The notes under the pieces are model-generated. The model worked only from the letters and a program-made list of their open reading frames with translations, did no database searches and had not been told where the DNA came from. From contig NZ_CP129236.1 of the NCBI RefSeq assembly GCF_030413615.1, positions 914,001-978,000 of the forward strand: a stretch of 64,000 bases of DNA, read 5' to 3'. A program made the position numbers and the translations under genes. The DNA is from Planococcus shixiaomingii (GTDB lineage: Bacteria; Bacillota; Bacilli; Bacillales_A; Planococcaceae). Shown here piece after piece: positions 52,805-61,766 of the stretch. Within the stretch, counting starts at the first letter, position 1; each line of letters opens with the position of its first letter.

Positions 52805-53686
52805 CTACACTTTTGGCAAGTCATTCACTAGAGAGATGAATGACCGGGAAGTGAAAGAAACATAGCGGTTTTTTGCCATGATGATGCCAAGCACCCACGG
52901 AAATGTGGTGGTCAGTGAGATAGTTTTAAACGGACCATCTTTAACTCGATGGCAAATAAGTTCTGGCATCAACGTGACTCCTAAGTTTTTTTCAACCATG
53001 CCTACGATAAAATCCCATTGCGAGCTTTCATAAGCAATTACAGGTTCAAATCCTTGGCTGCGGCAAAATTCCCTCGTGCGGCTGTTCAAAGTAAATTCCT
53101 TGCTTAACAATAAAAACGGATCATCTTTAAATTCAATCAAATCGATGACATCCCGATCAGCAAGAGGGTGAGATTTGTGCACAAGCAATTTGATTTCTTG
53201 ATGAACGAACGGAACCACATCAAACTTTTCTTCATCGACCGGCAGCATAACAAAGCCGAGATCGACTTCTCCATCAATAACTTTCTTCTCCACTTTTTTT
53301 GCGCCGTCTTCTGCCAACATGATGGAAATATCGGGGTAGGCCTTTTGGAATTCCGCAATAATTGTTGGGAAAAACAATGTGCTTATGACTGGAGGAAGGC
53401 CAATTTTAATTTTTCCTTTCTTTAAATTCATCACATCGTAGAGTGAAGTCGATAAATCATCCATGCCATTGAGGAGTTTCTGTGCCTGTTGAAAAACCAC
53501 TTCTCCAGCATCGGTTAAAACGATTTGCCGGGAAGAGCGGTCAAAAAGCGTAACATCCAACTCTTCTTCCAAATTCTTTACCATCTTGCTCAAACTTGGT
53601 TGCGATAAATGCAATGCCAGAGCAGCTTTTGTAAAGCTTTTAAATTTAGCTACTTCAATAAAGTACGAGAGCTGTCGAATATCCAC
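52805..53686 (-). CDS. LysR-family transcriptional regulator
   Basis: 293 residues. Helix-turn-helix at the N-terminus (DIRQLSYFIEVAKFKSFTKA, LHLSQPSLSKMVKNLEEEL) and a periplasmic-binding-like effector domain. GTG start after AAAGGGTG. Divergent from the GntP permease and 3-hydroxybutyrate dehydrogenase genes, which it probably activates. A palindromic ATAA-N7-TTAT site lies between them. Confidence 0.9.
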   Translation of the reverse strand: MDIRQLSYFIEVAKFKSFTKAALALHLSQPSLSKMVKNLEEELDVTLFDRSSRQIVLTDAGEVVFQQAQKLLNGMDDLSTSLYDVMNLKKGKIKIGLPPVISTLFFPTIIAEFQKAYPDISIMLAEDGAKKVEKKVIDGEVDLGFVMLPVDEEKFDVVPFVHQEIKLLVHKSHPLADRDVIDLIEFKDDPFLLLSKEFTLNSRTREFCRSQGFEPVIAYESSQWDFIVGMVEKNLGVTLMPELICHRVKDGPFKTISLTTTFPWVLGIIMAKNRYVSFTSRSFISLVNDLPKV

Positions 53687-53700
53687 AAATTCACCCTTTC

Positions 53701-53715
53701 ATAACTAATAGTTAT
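53701..53715. promoter_or_regulatory. LysR-type operator candidate
   Basis: ATAACTAATAGTTAT is a perfect palindrome and fits the ATAA-N7-TTAT consensus described for CcpC/CitR-group LysR proteins. A half-related TTATAGTTATTAT follows at 53721. Confidence 0.6.
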
Positions 53716-53898
53716 AGGACTTATAGTTATTATTCATTTTACCTATCTTTAATTAAAGTGTACACTGAAAAAAGTAATCTAGTCACAATATTGTAACAAT
53801 TTATTCTTTTTCTGCCAGATAAAGAAAGCGGTTTCAAAAGGGTGAATTGTTCAAGGTGTTTTTAAGGGGATTTCAAAACAAGTAAGGGGGAGAAAGAA

Positions 53899-55218
53899 AT
53901 GTTAAGTATGATCGGTTTAGTTGGAGGCCTTGCATTGCTCATTTATTTGACAATGAGAGGAATGAACTTGCTTATTGCAGGTCCATTATGCGCACTTATT
54001 GTAGCATTATTCAGCGGGTTAGCGCTTTTCCCGCAAATGGTTGGAGAAGGGGAAGCAAATTTATTAACTAATTACATGACAGGATTTTCTGGATTTATTA
54101 CATCTTGGTTCCCGATGTTCTTATTAGGAGCGATTTTCGGTAAAGTTATGGAAGACAGCGGGGCGGCCGACAGCGTCTCGAAATGGCTGGTTGGAAAGTT
54201 TGGCTTAAAACATGCCGTTTTTGCAATTGTATTTGCTTGTGCCGTGTTAACATTCGGAGGCGTCAGCTTGTTCGTTGTGGCATTCTCTGTTTACCCGATG
54301 GCACTTAGCTTGTTCAAAGAAGCAGATCTTCCGCGCCGCTTTATTCCAGCAGCATTAGCTTTAGGGTCGGTTACATTCACGATGACATCAGCTGGATCGC
54401 CGGAAATTCAAAACTGGATTCCAATTCCCTTTTTAAATACGAGTCCATATGCAGGATGGGAAGCAAGTATTCTTGTAGCCGTATTTATGGCGGTGTTAGG
54501 CTACTGGTGGCTAAAACGCATGATCAATAAAGCGGTTCACAAAGGCGAGCGTTTTGTCGCACGCGACACGGATCCGATTGTGGCAAATCGTGCTTTGCCG
54601 AATCCGTTAATGGGATTGATTCCGTTATTAGTAGTATTGGTTATCTCATTTATTTTCCATGATTCACTAAAAACATCAGCATTGATCATTGCGCTATTAG
54701 GCGGAGTTATTTCTACGTATCTACTGAATAGAAAGTATTTCCAGAACATCGGAAAAGCATTAACTGAAGGAACAATCGGTGCATTAATTGCTATTGGTAA
54801 CACGGCGGCCGTTGTCGGATTCGGAGCAGTTGCTAAAGCAGCTCCTGCTTTTACAGTCGCAGTTAATGCGATGACTGATATTCCAGGAAGCCCGCTAATC
54901 GGCGGAGCGATTGCCGTCAGTGTAATTGCAGGAATGACTGGATCTTCATCTGGCGGGCAAACAATTGCATTGCCGCTGCTGGCTCCGCATTACTTGGATA
55001 TGGGCGTCAATGCAGAAGCGCTTCACCGGACAATTGCCATTTCATCCGGAGCACTTGATTCACTTCCGCATAACGGATACGTGGTAACGACAATTCAAGG
55101 AATTTGTGGAGAAACGCATAAAGCAGCATACGCTGCAGTAGGGGCATTGACAGTAATTGTGCCGGCTCTTGGTACGATACTTGCGATAATTTTGTTCTCG
55201 TTTGGCTTTGGACTATAA
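53899..55218 (+). CDS. GntP-family permease, probably for 3-hydroxybutyrate
   Basis: 439 residues with about 12 membrane helices; GntP-family features include TNYMTGFSGFITSWFPMFLLG and the AGMTGSSSGG loop. It matches YxjC of B. subtilis, which sits with ketone-body genes. Together with the 3-hydroxybutyrate dehydrogenase downstream (27 bases) it suggests uptake and oxidation of 3-hydroxybutyrate. AAGGGGG precedes ATG. Substrate is inferred from the neighbour. Confidence 0.88.
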   Translation: MLSMIGLVGGLALLIYLTMRGMNLLIAGPLCALIVALFSGLALFPQMVGEGEANLLTNYMTGFSGFITSWFPMFLLGAIFGKVMEDSGAADSVSKWLVGKFGLKHAVFAIVFACAVLTFGGVSLFVVAFSVYPMALSLFKEADLPRRFIPAALALGSVTFTMTSAGSPEIQNWIPIPFLNTSPYAGWEASILVAVFMAVLGYWWLKRMINKAVHKGERFVARDTDPIVANRALPNPLMGLIPLLVVLVISFIFHDSLKTSALIIALLGGVISTYLLNRKYFQNIGKALTEGTIGALIAIGNTAAVVGFGAVAKAAPAFTVAVNAMTDIPGSPLIGGAIAVSVIAGMTGSSSGGQTIALPLLAPHYLDMGVNAEALHRTIAISSGALDSLPHNGYVVTTIQGICGETHKAAYAAVGALTVIVPALGTILAIILFSFGFGL

Positions 55219-55244
55219 ACGAGAACCTTGGAGGGTATTAACAA

Positions 55245-56021
55245 ATGGTTGAAAATAAAGTCGTTTTGATTACAGGGGCAGCAAGTGGAATCGGTTATGA
55301 AATCAGTGTGGATTTCGCCAAAGCTGGCGCCAAAATTGTTTTAACGGATATTAACGAAGAAGCCGTAACAAAAGCGGCAAAAACCTTAACAGACCAAGGC
55401 TTTGAATGCATTGGAATGAAATGTGATGTAACAAGCGAAGAAGATTTGAAACGAGCAATCCATGAAACTGTAGAGCGCTTTGGTTCACTGGATGTCCTGA
55501 TCAACAATGCAGGCATGCAGTTCATCTCACCGATTGAGGAGTTTCCGACTGAAAAATACGAGCTTCTAATCAAAATCATGTTAATTGCACCGTTTGTCGC
55601 AACTAAGCACGCATTTCCAATTATGAAAAAGCAAGGATTTGGCCGCATCATCAATATGGCTTCCATTAATGGATTGGTCGGCTTTGCCGGAAAAGCGGCT
55701 TATAACAGCGCAAAACACGGTGTCATCGGCTTGACGAAAGTGGCAGCACTTGAAGGGGCGGAGCATGGCATTACAGTCAATGCGATGTGTCCCGGATATG
55801 TAGATACTCCGTTAGTGCGCAACCAGCTGAAGGATTTGGCTACAACCCGCAACGTTTCTTTAGAAAAAGTGCTGGAAGAAGTAATTTATCCACTGGTTCC
55901 ACAGAAACGTTTGTTGACTGTCCAGGAAATTTCAGATTACACGATGTTTTTGGCGAGCGATAAAGCTAGGGGAGTTACAGGCCAAGCTGTCGTGCTTGAT
56001 GGCGGCTATACAGCTCAATAA
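55245..56021 (+). CDS. 3-hydroxybutyrate dehydrogenase
   Basis: 258-residue SDR. TGAASGIGYE cofactor motif, NNAG, catalytic Ser in MASINGLVG and YNSAKHG (Tyr, Lys). The MCPGYVDTPLVRNQL and VPQKRLLTVQEISDYTMFLAS segments match D-3-hydroxybutyrate dehydrogenase (YxjF type). It makes acetoacetate from 3-hydroxybutyrate. scoAB CoA-transferase genes usually beside it are absent here. Confidence 0.9.
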   Translation: MVENKVVLITGAASGIGYEISVDFAKAGAKIVLTDINEEAVTKAAKTLTDQGFECIGMKCDVTSEEDLKRAIHETVERFGSLDVLINNAGMQFISPIEEFPTEKYELLIKIMLIAPFVATKHAFPIMKKQGFGRIINMASINGLVGFAGKAAYNSAKHGVIGLTKVAALEGAEHGITVNAMCPGYVDTPLVRNQLKDLATTRNVSLEKVLEEVIYPLVPQKRLLTVQEISDYTMFLASDKARGVTGQAVVLDGGYTAQ

Positions 56022-56024
56022 TGT

Positions 56025-56072
56025 AAAAACGTTACCGGCGAACTCTATTGATTTCGCCGGTAACGTTTTTAT
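56025..56072. terminator. Bidirectional terminator
   Basis: AAAAACGTTACCGGCGAA pairs with TTCGCCGGTAACGTTTTT; serves the two converging units. Confidence 0.92.
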
Positions 56073-56082
56073 CTGCAATAAA

Positions 56083-56403
56083 TTATTTGCTCAATTTAAG
56101 AGCGGTATCCGCTTTTTTCAGATCATGCTCGAGTTGTTCAGTGAGGTCATAAGCATGGTACATTTCGTTTTTGATCATGTATTGCGCAAGCTTATCGTGA
56201 AGGTCAATCGCATTGTCCAACTCACGGCGCAATATCTTCTTCACGCTCGGAGTTGCCGTTTCAGTAATAGCGACTGCAAGGTTGCGAACGCCTGCTTTCG
56301 CCGAAACAAGCAGGTCGGTCGCGATAACCATATCGTCGATCAAACCTTCAGGCACGGTTTGCATTTCATTTTGCATTTTTAATTCTTCTTCTTTTTTCGC
56401 CAT
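56083..56403 (-). CDS. CotF-like coat/spore protein
   Basis: About 106 residues from ATG 56403 (GGGGAGGAAA upstream). The helical VPEGLIDDMVIATDLLVSAKAG and YMIKNEMYHAYDLTEQL segments match the CotF (coat F) family. It starts one base after the stop of the preceding small gene, forming a two-gene unit. CotF-like proteins also occur in bacteria without proven sporulation, so role in spores is uncertain. Confidence 0.75.
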   Translation of the reverse strand: MAKKEEELKMQNEMQTVPEGLIDDMVIATDLLVSAKAGVRNLAVAITETATPSVKKILRRELDNAIDLHDKLAQYMIKNEMYHAYDLTEQLEHDLKKADTALKLSK

Positions 56404-56404
56404 A

Positions 56405-56626
56405 TTATTTTTCCTCCCCGCTTGATTGTTTACTAGCATCGGCCAGGATTTTTCGTAGGTCTTTTACAGCTTTTGTCGATAATTCAGTGTCTTCTTCAAT
56501 GATTTCCTTCAGCTTTTTGTCTTGCACCATATCAACAAATAATTTGTTTTTTGCGAGGCATGCTGTTTTGAAAATAAGCACCTCATGGACTTCGAGCGTT
56601 TCATGCAATGCGAGTTCTTTAGCCAT
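56405..56626 (-). CDS. Small protein paired with CotF-like protein
   Basis: 73 residues. LALHETLEVHEVLIFKTACLAK resembles the N-terminal helix of CotF-like proteins, so this may be a divergent paralogue. GGAGGAG precedes ATG. Translationally linked to the CotF-like gene. Confidence 0.7.
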   Translation of the reverse strand: MAKELALHETLEVHEVLIFKTACLAKNKLFVDMVQDKKLKEIIEEDTELSTKAVKDLRKILADASKQSSGEEK

Positions 56627-56687
56627 GTAATCTCCTCCTGGATTAAATTTGGGAACTGAAGTTGCTAATAACGGTTTACCCGGTCAT

Positions 56688-59444
56688 CTAAGTTTCAATC
56701 CTCTTTTCTTTTCGAAGATAAATTAAAGCGACCAAGAAAGAGACAAGAGAAAGGAACAGTGAACGATAAAAATATGGCGGACGGTAGGTGAGTTCGATTT
56801 TGTTGAATCCTTCTTCAGCGGCGACTGCCGAGAAGGCGTAATTCGCTTCTAGAACGTCCGTGCTTTTTCCGTTTACTTTCGCACTCCAGCCAATTTCGTA
56901 AGGTACAGGCATCACCAGGAAATCCCCTTTTTTGGCATTGCTGTATTCAGCAGAGAGGCGGCTGTCGTTCCATTCGACTGGATTTTCGAGTGGTGCATTT
57001 TCAACTTGCTCGTGCAGCACGTTATACGGTTCTTCGTAAATTTCCAGTTCCGTCAGTTCATATATCCCTGCGGGTACTCGAATTCGGACAGTGTCATCCG
57101 CTGGGATGCGAATCGTCAGATCATCAATATACGTTTTATAGACAGAGCCGCTCCATTTTCGTGAGGTTTTATAGTTATTGACTTTCAGCGTAAAGCCGTC
57201 ATCCGGTTCCTTGTTGATCAAGTGGAAAGACACATACAAATCGCTTTTTGACGCAGGAGACTCAGTTAAGATCAAATCCAGTCCGCCCGATTCACCGAAT
57301 ACATTAAGAACCCCCTCATTGAAGCTGGCACTCTCTCCCTTTATTTCATAGGAATGTTTTTTGGGAGCAGAGGGAAGCGGAGACGGATTTTCTGGGTTTT
57401 CCAAAACAACCCCCGTCAGCATGGCGTGTTCGCGCCGCAATATTGACTCTTGTTCCAATTCTTTTTCGCTATATACCGCGGATGCAACTCGAACGAACGG
57501 CAGCGGATACTGATTTTCGAAAACAGCGAAATTTTCAGCAGCCAGAACTTTCTCAAATCCGGCAGGCACATTTTTATTGTTCGGCCGCAAAATCGTGTAG
57601 TCCGCTTTAAGCATACTATGCAGATTTGTGCGTTTGCCGAGTGTGGTTATGCGGCTTACACTTTCCCGGGCCATATCGATTTCCAAATCCGTCAAATAAA
57701 AATGCAGCACTTCACCATTCAAAATGCTGGAATAAGCGCTTAATCCGCGGAAGTTTTGGACGAGCGGTGTGTTGTTTCGCTGGCCTTCCATCCATTCCAC
57801 CCGGTAAACAGAATCTGCGGCCTGTTCTTCAATAGCAGCTAAAAGATCCCTTATCTCAGGATCGTCATAGTCAAGCCCCGTTATTACCTCCTCCGAAACT
57901 TTATACGTGTTTCCGCCTGTGACAAGATTGACATACTGAAAACCGTTGACAAATAAAATCAGCGTCAGTACTACAAACAGGGCAAGCTCATTTGTTTTTG
58001 CGCTGTCTATTACAGCTCTGGAAAATAGCATGAAAGTGACAATGGCAACCCCTATGACACCGAGATACAAAGGCAGACGAACATCAAACTGGTCTGCTAG
58101 AATTGCCAAGATAAACTGGTAGCCGCTTCCTAAAATAACCAATAACATGATAATTAAGACCAGAAGTTGTCCTTTGGCTGATTTTTTCTGAAGCGCCTGG
58201 GTATATAAGAAGAAAATAGACAGAGCGATACCGAAAGCCAGTAACAGGAATGATAAAGCGACGTCACGAGTGGGATCAAGTGCAGCGAAACTGAAATAAG
58301 CAATCAATCCGCAAATGCCGGCAAATACGATGTGTTTTATTTTCAGCCAGGCCAAATTACTAAACCCTGCTGCAACTGCGCCTCCTGCGGCAAAAGAAAC
58401 AAAATATTCCCAGCGGTATTGCGGGGCGGAAAAACCATTGAAGGCACTTGCCATTACCGGGCTGTAATGCAGCACTATCCCGAACAAGACAAGCAAAGCA
58501 AAAAAACGGAACCGGGCGCTCTTGTATAACGGAACAGCAAACACCATTAATACAAAGGCGGAAGGCAAAACGATATAACTGCTCGTAAACAGGATGTTGT
58601 CAATCCAGTAAAACCATTCGATTTCACGGACATATGGCGGGCGGTAGTTGTTTAAAAATGAATAAGCTGCCGGGACAAATGAGACAGTGCTTATGCCAGC
58701 ACCGATCAAACCGGCGATCAGTAATTTTAATACCGCCACGCGTCTTGGCGCTTCGTTTTTAACTAGCGGAATAACAAGGCGGAAAAGGATATAAATGCTT
58801 GTCGTCAACAAATTGATGTAAGCAAAATAAAAGTTATCGAACATTGTTATCGCAACAGCGAATAAAAACCAGCCAGAGCGCTGTTCCCGGAACACTTTTT
58901 CCACACCATACAGAAGTAAGGGCAGCCATAAATAAGCATCAGCGAAAAATTCCCAGTAAGCTGTATGGCTAAAATACATGCCGGTTATAGCATAAACACA
59001 AGAACCGAGAAAAGCGGGAATCCGCTCGAATTTCATATAGCGGAAGACGAAGAATGCGATAGCCAAGACGGCTGTTAGACGGACAATGCTGATGAAGACG
59101 GCAGCCTGAGCCCAAAACAGGATATCTGGCGGCTGAATAATGCCAACGGATTCCAACAAAAAAAATACTCCAATTGTTAAAAAGAAGAAAAGGGAAGTCG
59201 CAAAATAATAGGACAGCCATCCGAGAGTGCCGCTGCCTAATCCCAGTTGTGTTGAATAGAAAAACTCACCGGAAGTGTATTGGTGATATAAATGGGATTT
59301 AAAAGGCAGCATTTGGGACAATCCATCATTGTTGCCTACCATGAAGCGGTTTTCTGACCACTCATACAAATATGTAGCGTGAGAAGCAATACTTATCGTA
59401 AAGAATAAGATTGCAAATAGAAAATAAGGTAAGAATTTTTTCAT
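56688..59444 (-). CDS. yfhO: YfhO-family membrane glycosyltransferase
   Basis: 918 residues with about 14 membrane helices, a large extracellular domain (about 520-880) and a final helix, the YfhO layout. The N-terminal NDGLSQMLPFKSHLY carries the acidic loop of GT-C enzymes. In B. subtilis YfhO adds sugars to lipoteichoic acid from polyprenyl-phosphate donors made by CsbB. AAGGTGAC precedes ATG. Confidence 0.85.
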   Translation of the reverse strand: MKKFLPYFLFAILFFTISIASHATYLYEWSENRFMVGNNDGLSQMLPFKSHLYHQYTSGEFFYSTQLGLGSGTLGWLSYYFATSLFFFLTIGVFFLLESVGIIQPPDILFWAQAAVFISIVRLTAVLAIAFFVFRYMKFERIPAFLGSCVYAITGMYFSHTAYWEFFADAYLWLPLLLYGVEKVFREQRSGWFLFAVAITMFDNFYFAYINLLTTSIYILFRLVIPLVKNEAPRRVAVLKLLIAGLIGAGISTVSFVPAAYSFLNNYRPPYVREIEWFYWIDNILFTSSYIVLPSAFVLMVFAVPLYKSARFRFFALLVLFGIVLHYSPVMASAFNGFSAPQYRWEYFVSFAAGGAVAAGFSNLAWLKIKHIVFAGICGLIAYFSFAALDPTRDVALSFLLLAFGIALSIFFLYTQALQKKSAKGQLLVLIIMLLVILGSGYQFILAILADQFDVRLPLYLGVIGVAIVTFMLFSRAVIDSAKTNELALFVVLTLILFVNGFQYVNLVTGGNTYKVSEEVITGLDYDDPEIRDLLAAIEEQAADSVYRVEWMEGQRNNTPLVQNFRGLSAYSSILNGEVLHFYLTDLEIDMARESVSRITTLGKRTNLHSMLKADYTILRPNNKNVPAGFEKVLAAENFAVFENQYPLPFVRVASAVYSEKELEQESILRREHAMLTGVVLENPENPSPLPSAPKKHSYEIKGESASFNEGVLNVFGESGGLDLILTESPASKSDLYVSFHLINKEPDDGFTLKVNNYKTSRKWSGSVYKTYIDDLTIRIPADDTVRIRVPAGIYELTELEIYEEPYNVLHEQVENAPLENPVEWNDSRLSAEYSNAKKGDFLVMPVPYEIGWSAKVNGKSTDVLEANYAFSAVAAEEGFNKIELTYRPPYFYRSLFLSLVSFLVALIYLRKEKRIET

Positions 59445-59617
59445 AAGTCACCTTCTTTCGTCTAAGCCAATAACGGCTAATTTTGTACTTTTTTGATCTG
59501 TTTTTCTGATTTTTACACATTATATCTTATGAAAGTAAAAAACATGTTAAAATATTCAATGAATTTAACTGGGAATAATAGGATTTCAAAAAAACTTAGA
59601 AAAGCGAGGCTGCAGCT

Positions 59618-60157
59618 ATGTTTTTCCTACAGATGGCGGGATTTCCGGGCTCTGGAAAATCCACGCTGGCACATTCGGTGGCGAAAAGGACAGGCGCCGT
59701 TATTGTAGATCATGACGTTGTCAAATCCGCATTATTAGAATCGTTGGAAGCGCAGGGGGTAAATCCTCAAACTGCCGGGAAAATTTCCTATGGAATCGAC
59801 TGGTCATTAATCGACTTTCATCTTTCCCTTGGCCACTCTGTCATCTTTGACAGTCCTTGCTTATATGCCGAAATGCTTGGAAAAGGCATGCGGCTGGCGG
59901 AAAAGTATAACGCCAACTACAAATACGTTGAATGCTATTTGAATGATTTCCAAATAATAAACGAGCGGCTGAAAAAACGTAAACGCAAAATCAGCCAAAT
60001 TCCAGAAGTTTTATCTGAAAAAGTATTTTCGGTTGCTGTGGACAGCAGTGAAAGGCCGCTGAATATTGAGCATGTGGTGGTGGATTCCAGTAAAGCGTTA
60101 GAAGTTTATCTGGATGAAGTGATGGAGTATGTTTTGAAAAACGAAATAGAGAAATGA
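59618..60157 (+). CDS. P-loop kinase-like ATPase
   Basis: 179 residues. Walker A is GFPGSGKST (residues 8-16), followed by DHDVVKSALLE, VIFDSPCL and the adenylate-kinase-like lid NERLKKRKRK. Probable small-molecule kinase or adenylylate-kinase-like protein; substrate unknown. It is followed at 45 bases by a Nudix gene. Confidence 0.82.
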   Translation: MFFLQMAGFPGSGKSTLAHSVAKRTGAVIVDHDVVKSALLESLEAQGVNPQTAGKISYGIDWSLIDFHLSLGHSVIFDSPCLYAEMLGKGMRLAEKYNANYKYVECYLNDFQIINERLKKRKRKISQIPEVLSEKVFSVAVDSSERPLNIEHVVVDSSKALEVYLDEVMEYVLKNEIEK

Positions 60158-60202
60158 AATCCAGACCATAGAAAGATGGACGGGGAGCGAGGCAGAAATT
60201 TT

Positions 60203-60703
60203 ATGACGACTGAAACAATTGTGAATTGGGGCGGCCAGAAAATTCGTCTTCGTTGGCATGCCGCGAAGAAAATAAGTGAAGCGGAAAAAGTTACTAGCGT
60301 CCATGGTTATTGTTTTTATGAAGGAAAAGTGGCGTTGGTTCATGTAGAAGGGCGCGGCTTTAATGTACCGGGTGGGCACGTAGAAAATGGGGAAACTGCC
60401 GAAGAAGCGCTGCACCGGGAAATGTTAGAGGAAGCATATGTAACGGGCGCAGCCCAGTACATAGGGGCCGTGGAAGTTGACCATACCGATAATCCTGATT
60501 TTTTGGAAGGCGGCCCATACCCGAAAATCGGTTATCAATTGTTCTATCGCGTCGATATTAGGGAATGCTTGCCGTTTTTAAGAGAGAACGAAACGCTGTC
60601 CCGTATTTGGGTGGAACCAGAGGAACTTCCCTATGTTATGGATGACCATGAACTCGGTTTGCTTATTTTGGAGGAATCGCTCAACACTGAACCTATAAAA
60701 TGA
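60203..60703 (+). CDS. Nudix hydrolase
   Basis: 166 residues from ATG 60203 (an upstream ATG at 60176 is possible). The Nudix box is GGHVENGETAEEALHREMLE with EEA completing it. It hydrolyses nucleoside diphosphates linked to another group. Adjacent to a P-loop kinase gene in the same direction. Confidence 0.88.
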   Translation: MTTETIVNWGGQKIRLRWHAAKKISEAEKVTSVHGYCFYEGKVALVHVEGRGFNVPGGHVENGETAEEALHREMLEEAYVTGAAQYIGAVEVDHTDNPDFLEGGPYPKIGYQLFYRVDIRECLPFLRENETLSRIWVEPEELPYVMDDHELGLLILEESLNTEPIK

Positions 60704-60769
60704 AGTGAAGAGAGCACAACAAGTGAACGATAAAAGGAAGAAGTATTTAGCCGAGACAGGAGTGGAAAA

Positions 60770-61534
60770 ATGAAACCATTAATCGGAATATGCGCAAACT
60801 ACTCATCGGGAAGTTCTGCTGGCACTGTAACAGGATTAGGTTTGCTCGGACAAGAATGGCAGTTGTTGTCGGCTGACTATGTCCATTCCATTGAACGGGC
60901 TGGAGGCATTCCCATTATTTTACCGGTGACGGAAAATGTAGAGACAGCGGAACTGATGCTTGGCAAGTTGGATGGCATCTTGTTTACAGGAGGCTCTGAC
61001 ATCGATTCGCAATTGTATGGGGAATACCCAAGCTACGATTTGGGGCCGATCGAACCAAAGCGCGATTTGCATGAAGTGTCATTAGCCAAAAAAGCGCTGT
61101 TTCAAAGCGATATACCCGTGTTAGGAATTTGCCGGGGCATGCAGCTGTTAAACGTAGCGGCGGAAGGCTCGCTTTATCAGGATTTGAAACAGCAGCAGCC
61201 GGACTGCTTCAACCATTCGGTTATTGGCGCACCGATTCATCATCCAGTCCATGACGTCACAGTAGATACCGATTCAAAGCTCCATGAAATTTACCAATCC
61301 GATACGTTGGCGGTCAATAGCTTTCATCATCAGGCGGTAAAAGATCTGGGAATCGATTTTGTGGCGACTGCATTTTCGCCGGACGGCTTGATTGAAGGCA
61401 TGGAATGGAAAGGCGACCGCTTTGTCTGTGCCGTGCAGTGGCATCCGGAAATGATGGTGGATAAAGTGCCGGAAGTCATGCCGTTGTTCACCACATTTGT
61501 CAAAGAATGCGCAAAAGCGCAAATTGCTCGATAG
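60770..61534 (+). CDS. PuuD-type gamma-glutamyl hydrolase / class I amidotransferase
   Basis: 254 residues. Nucleophile Cys121 in LGICRGMQLLN and catalytic His and Glu in QWHPEMM, the C26 peptidase layout. PuuD-type enzymes release GABA or glutamate from gamma-glutamyl compounds; the exact substrate here is unknown. AGGAGTGG precedes ATG. It is followed by the iteron region. Confidence 0.9.
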   Translation: MKPLIGICANYSSGSSAGTVTGLGLLGQEWQLLSADYVHSIERAGGIPIILPVTENVETAELMLGKLDGILFTGGSDIDSQLYGEYPSYDLGPIEPKRDLHEVSLAKKALFQSDIPVLGICRGMQLLNVAAEGSLYQDLKQQQPDCFNHSVIGAPIHHPVHDVTVDTDSKLHEIYQSDTLAVNSFHHQAVKDLGIDFVATAFSPDGLIEGMEWKGDRFVCAVQWHPEMMVDKVPEVMPLFTTFVKECAKAQIAR

Positions 61535-61566
61535 TAAACAAGTCAGCTGGCTTAACATCCAGCTCT

Positions 61567-61638
61567 TGGACAGTAAATCTTTGCTAATGGACAGTATTTC
61601 AATCATTTCGGCAAGTATGTTCACATATATGGACAGTA
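61567..61638 (+). repeat. 21-bp-phased iterons TGGACAGTA
   Basis: TGGACAGTA occurs at 61567-61575, 61588-61596 and 61630-61638, with a degenerate copy CGGCAAGTA at 61609-61617, so four copies start exactly 21 bases apart. This is two helical turns, the pattern of multiple protein-binding sites on one DNA face. They lie upstream of the promoter at 61676-61704 of the class V aminotransferase gene. Confidence 0.7.
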
Positions 61639-61675
61639 TTTTTCTAAACAGACAATAAAACCAATCAGTTGATTA

Positions 61676-61704
61676 TTGAAAAAATTCTGCCTAATAACTA
61701 TAAT
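61676..61704 (+). promoter_or_regulatory. Sigma-A promoter of the class V aminotransferase gene
   Basis: TTGAAA (61676-61681), a 17-base spacer and TATAAT (61699-61704). The iterons lie 38 to 109 bases upstream of the -35, as activator sites often do. Confidence 0.75.
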
Positions 61705-61766
61705 AACGAAGATTAATATTTATTTTCACTCCGTATTTTAATTTTAGAGACAAAGGGGCCGACTTG

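Noticed and set aside
61567..61638. Iterons considered as a CRISPR array or plasmid origin
   Set aside because: Repeat is only 9 bases with 12-base gaps, and no Rep or Cas gene is near; promoter-associated binding sites fit better.
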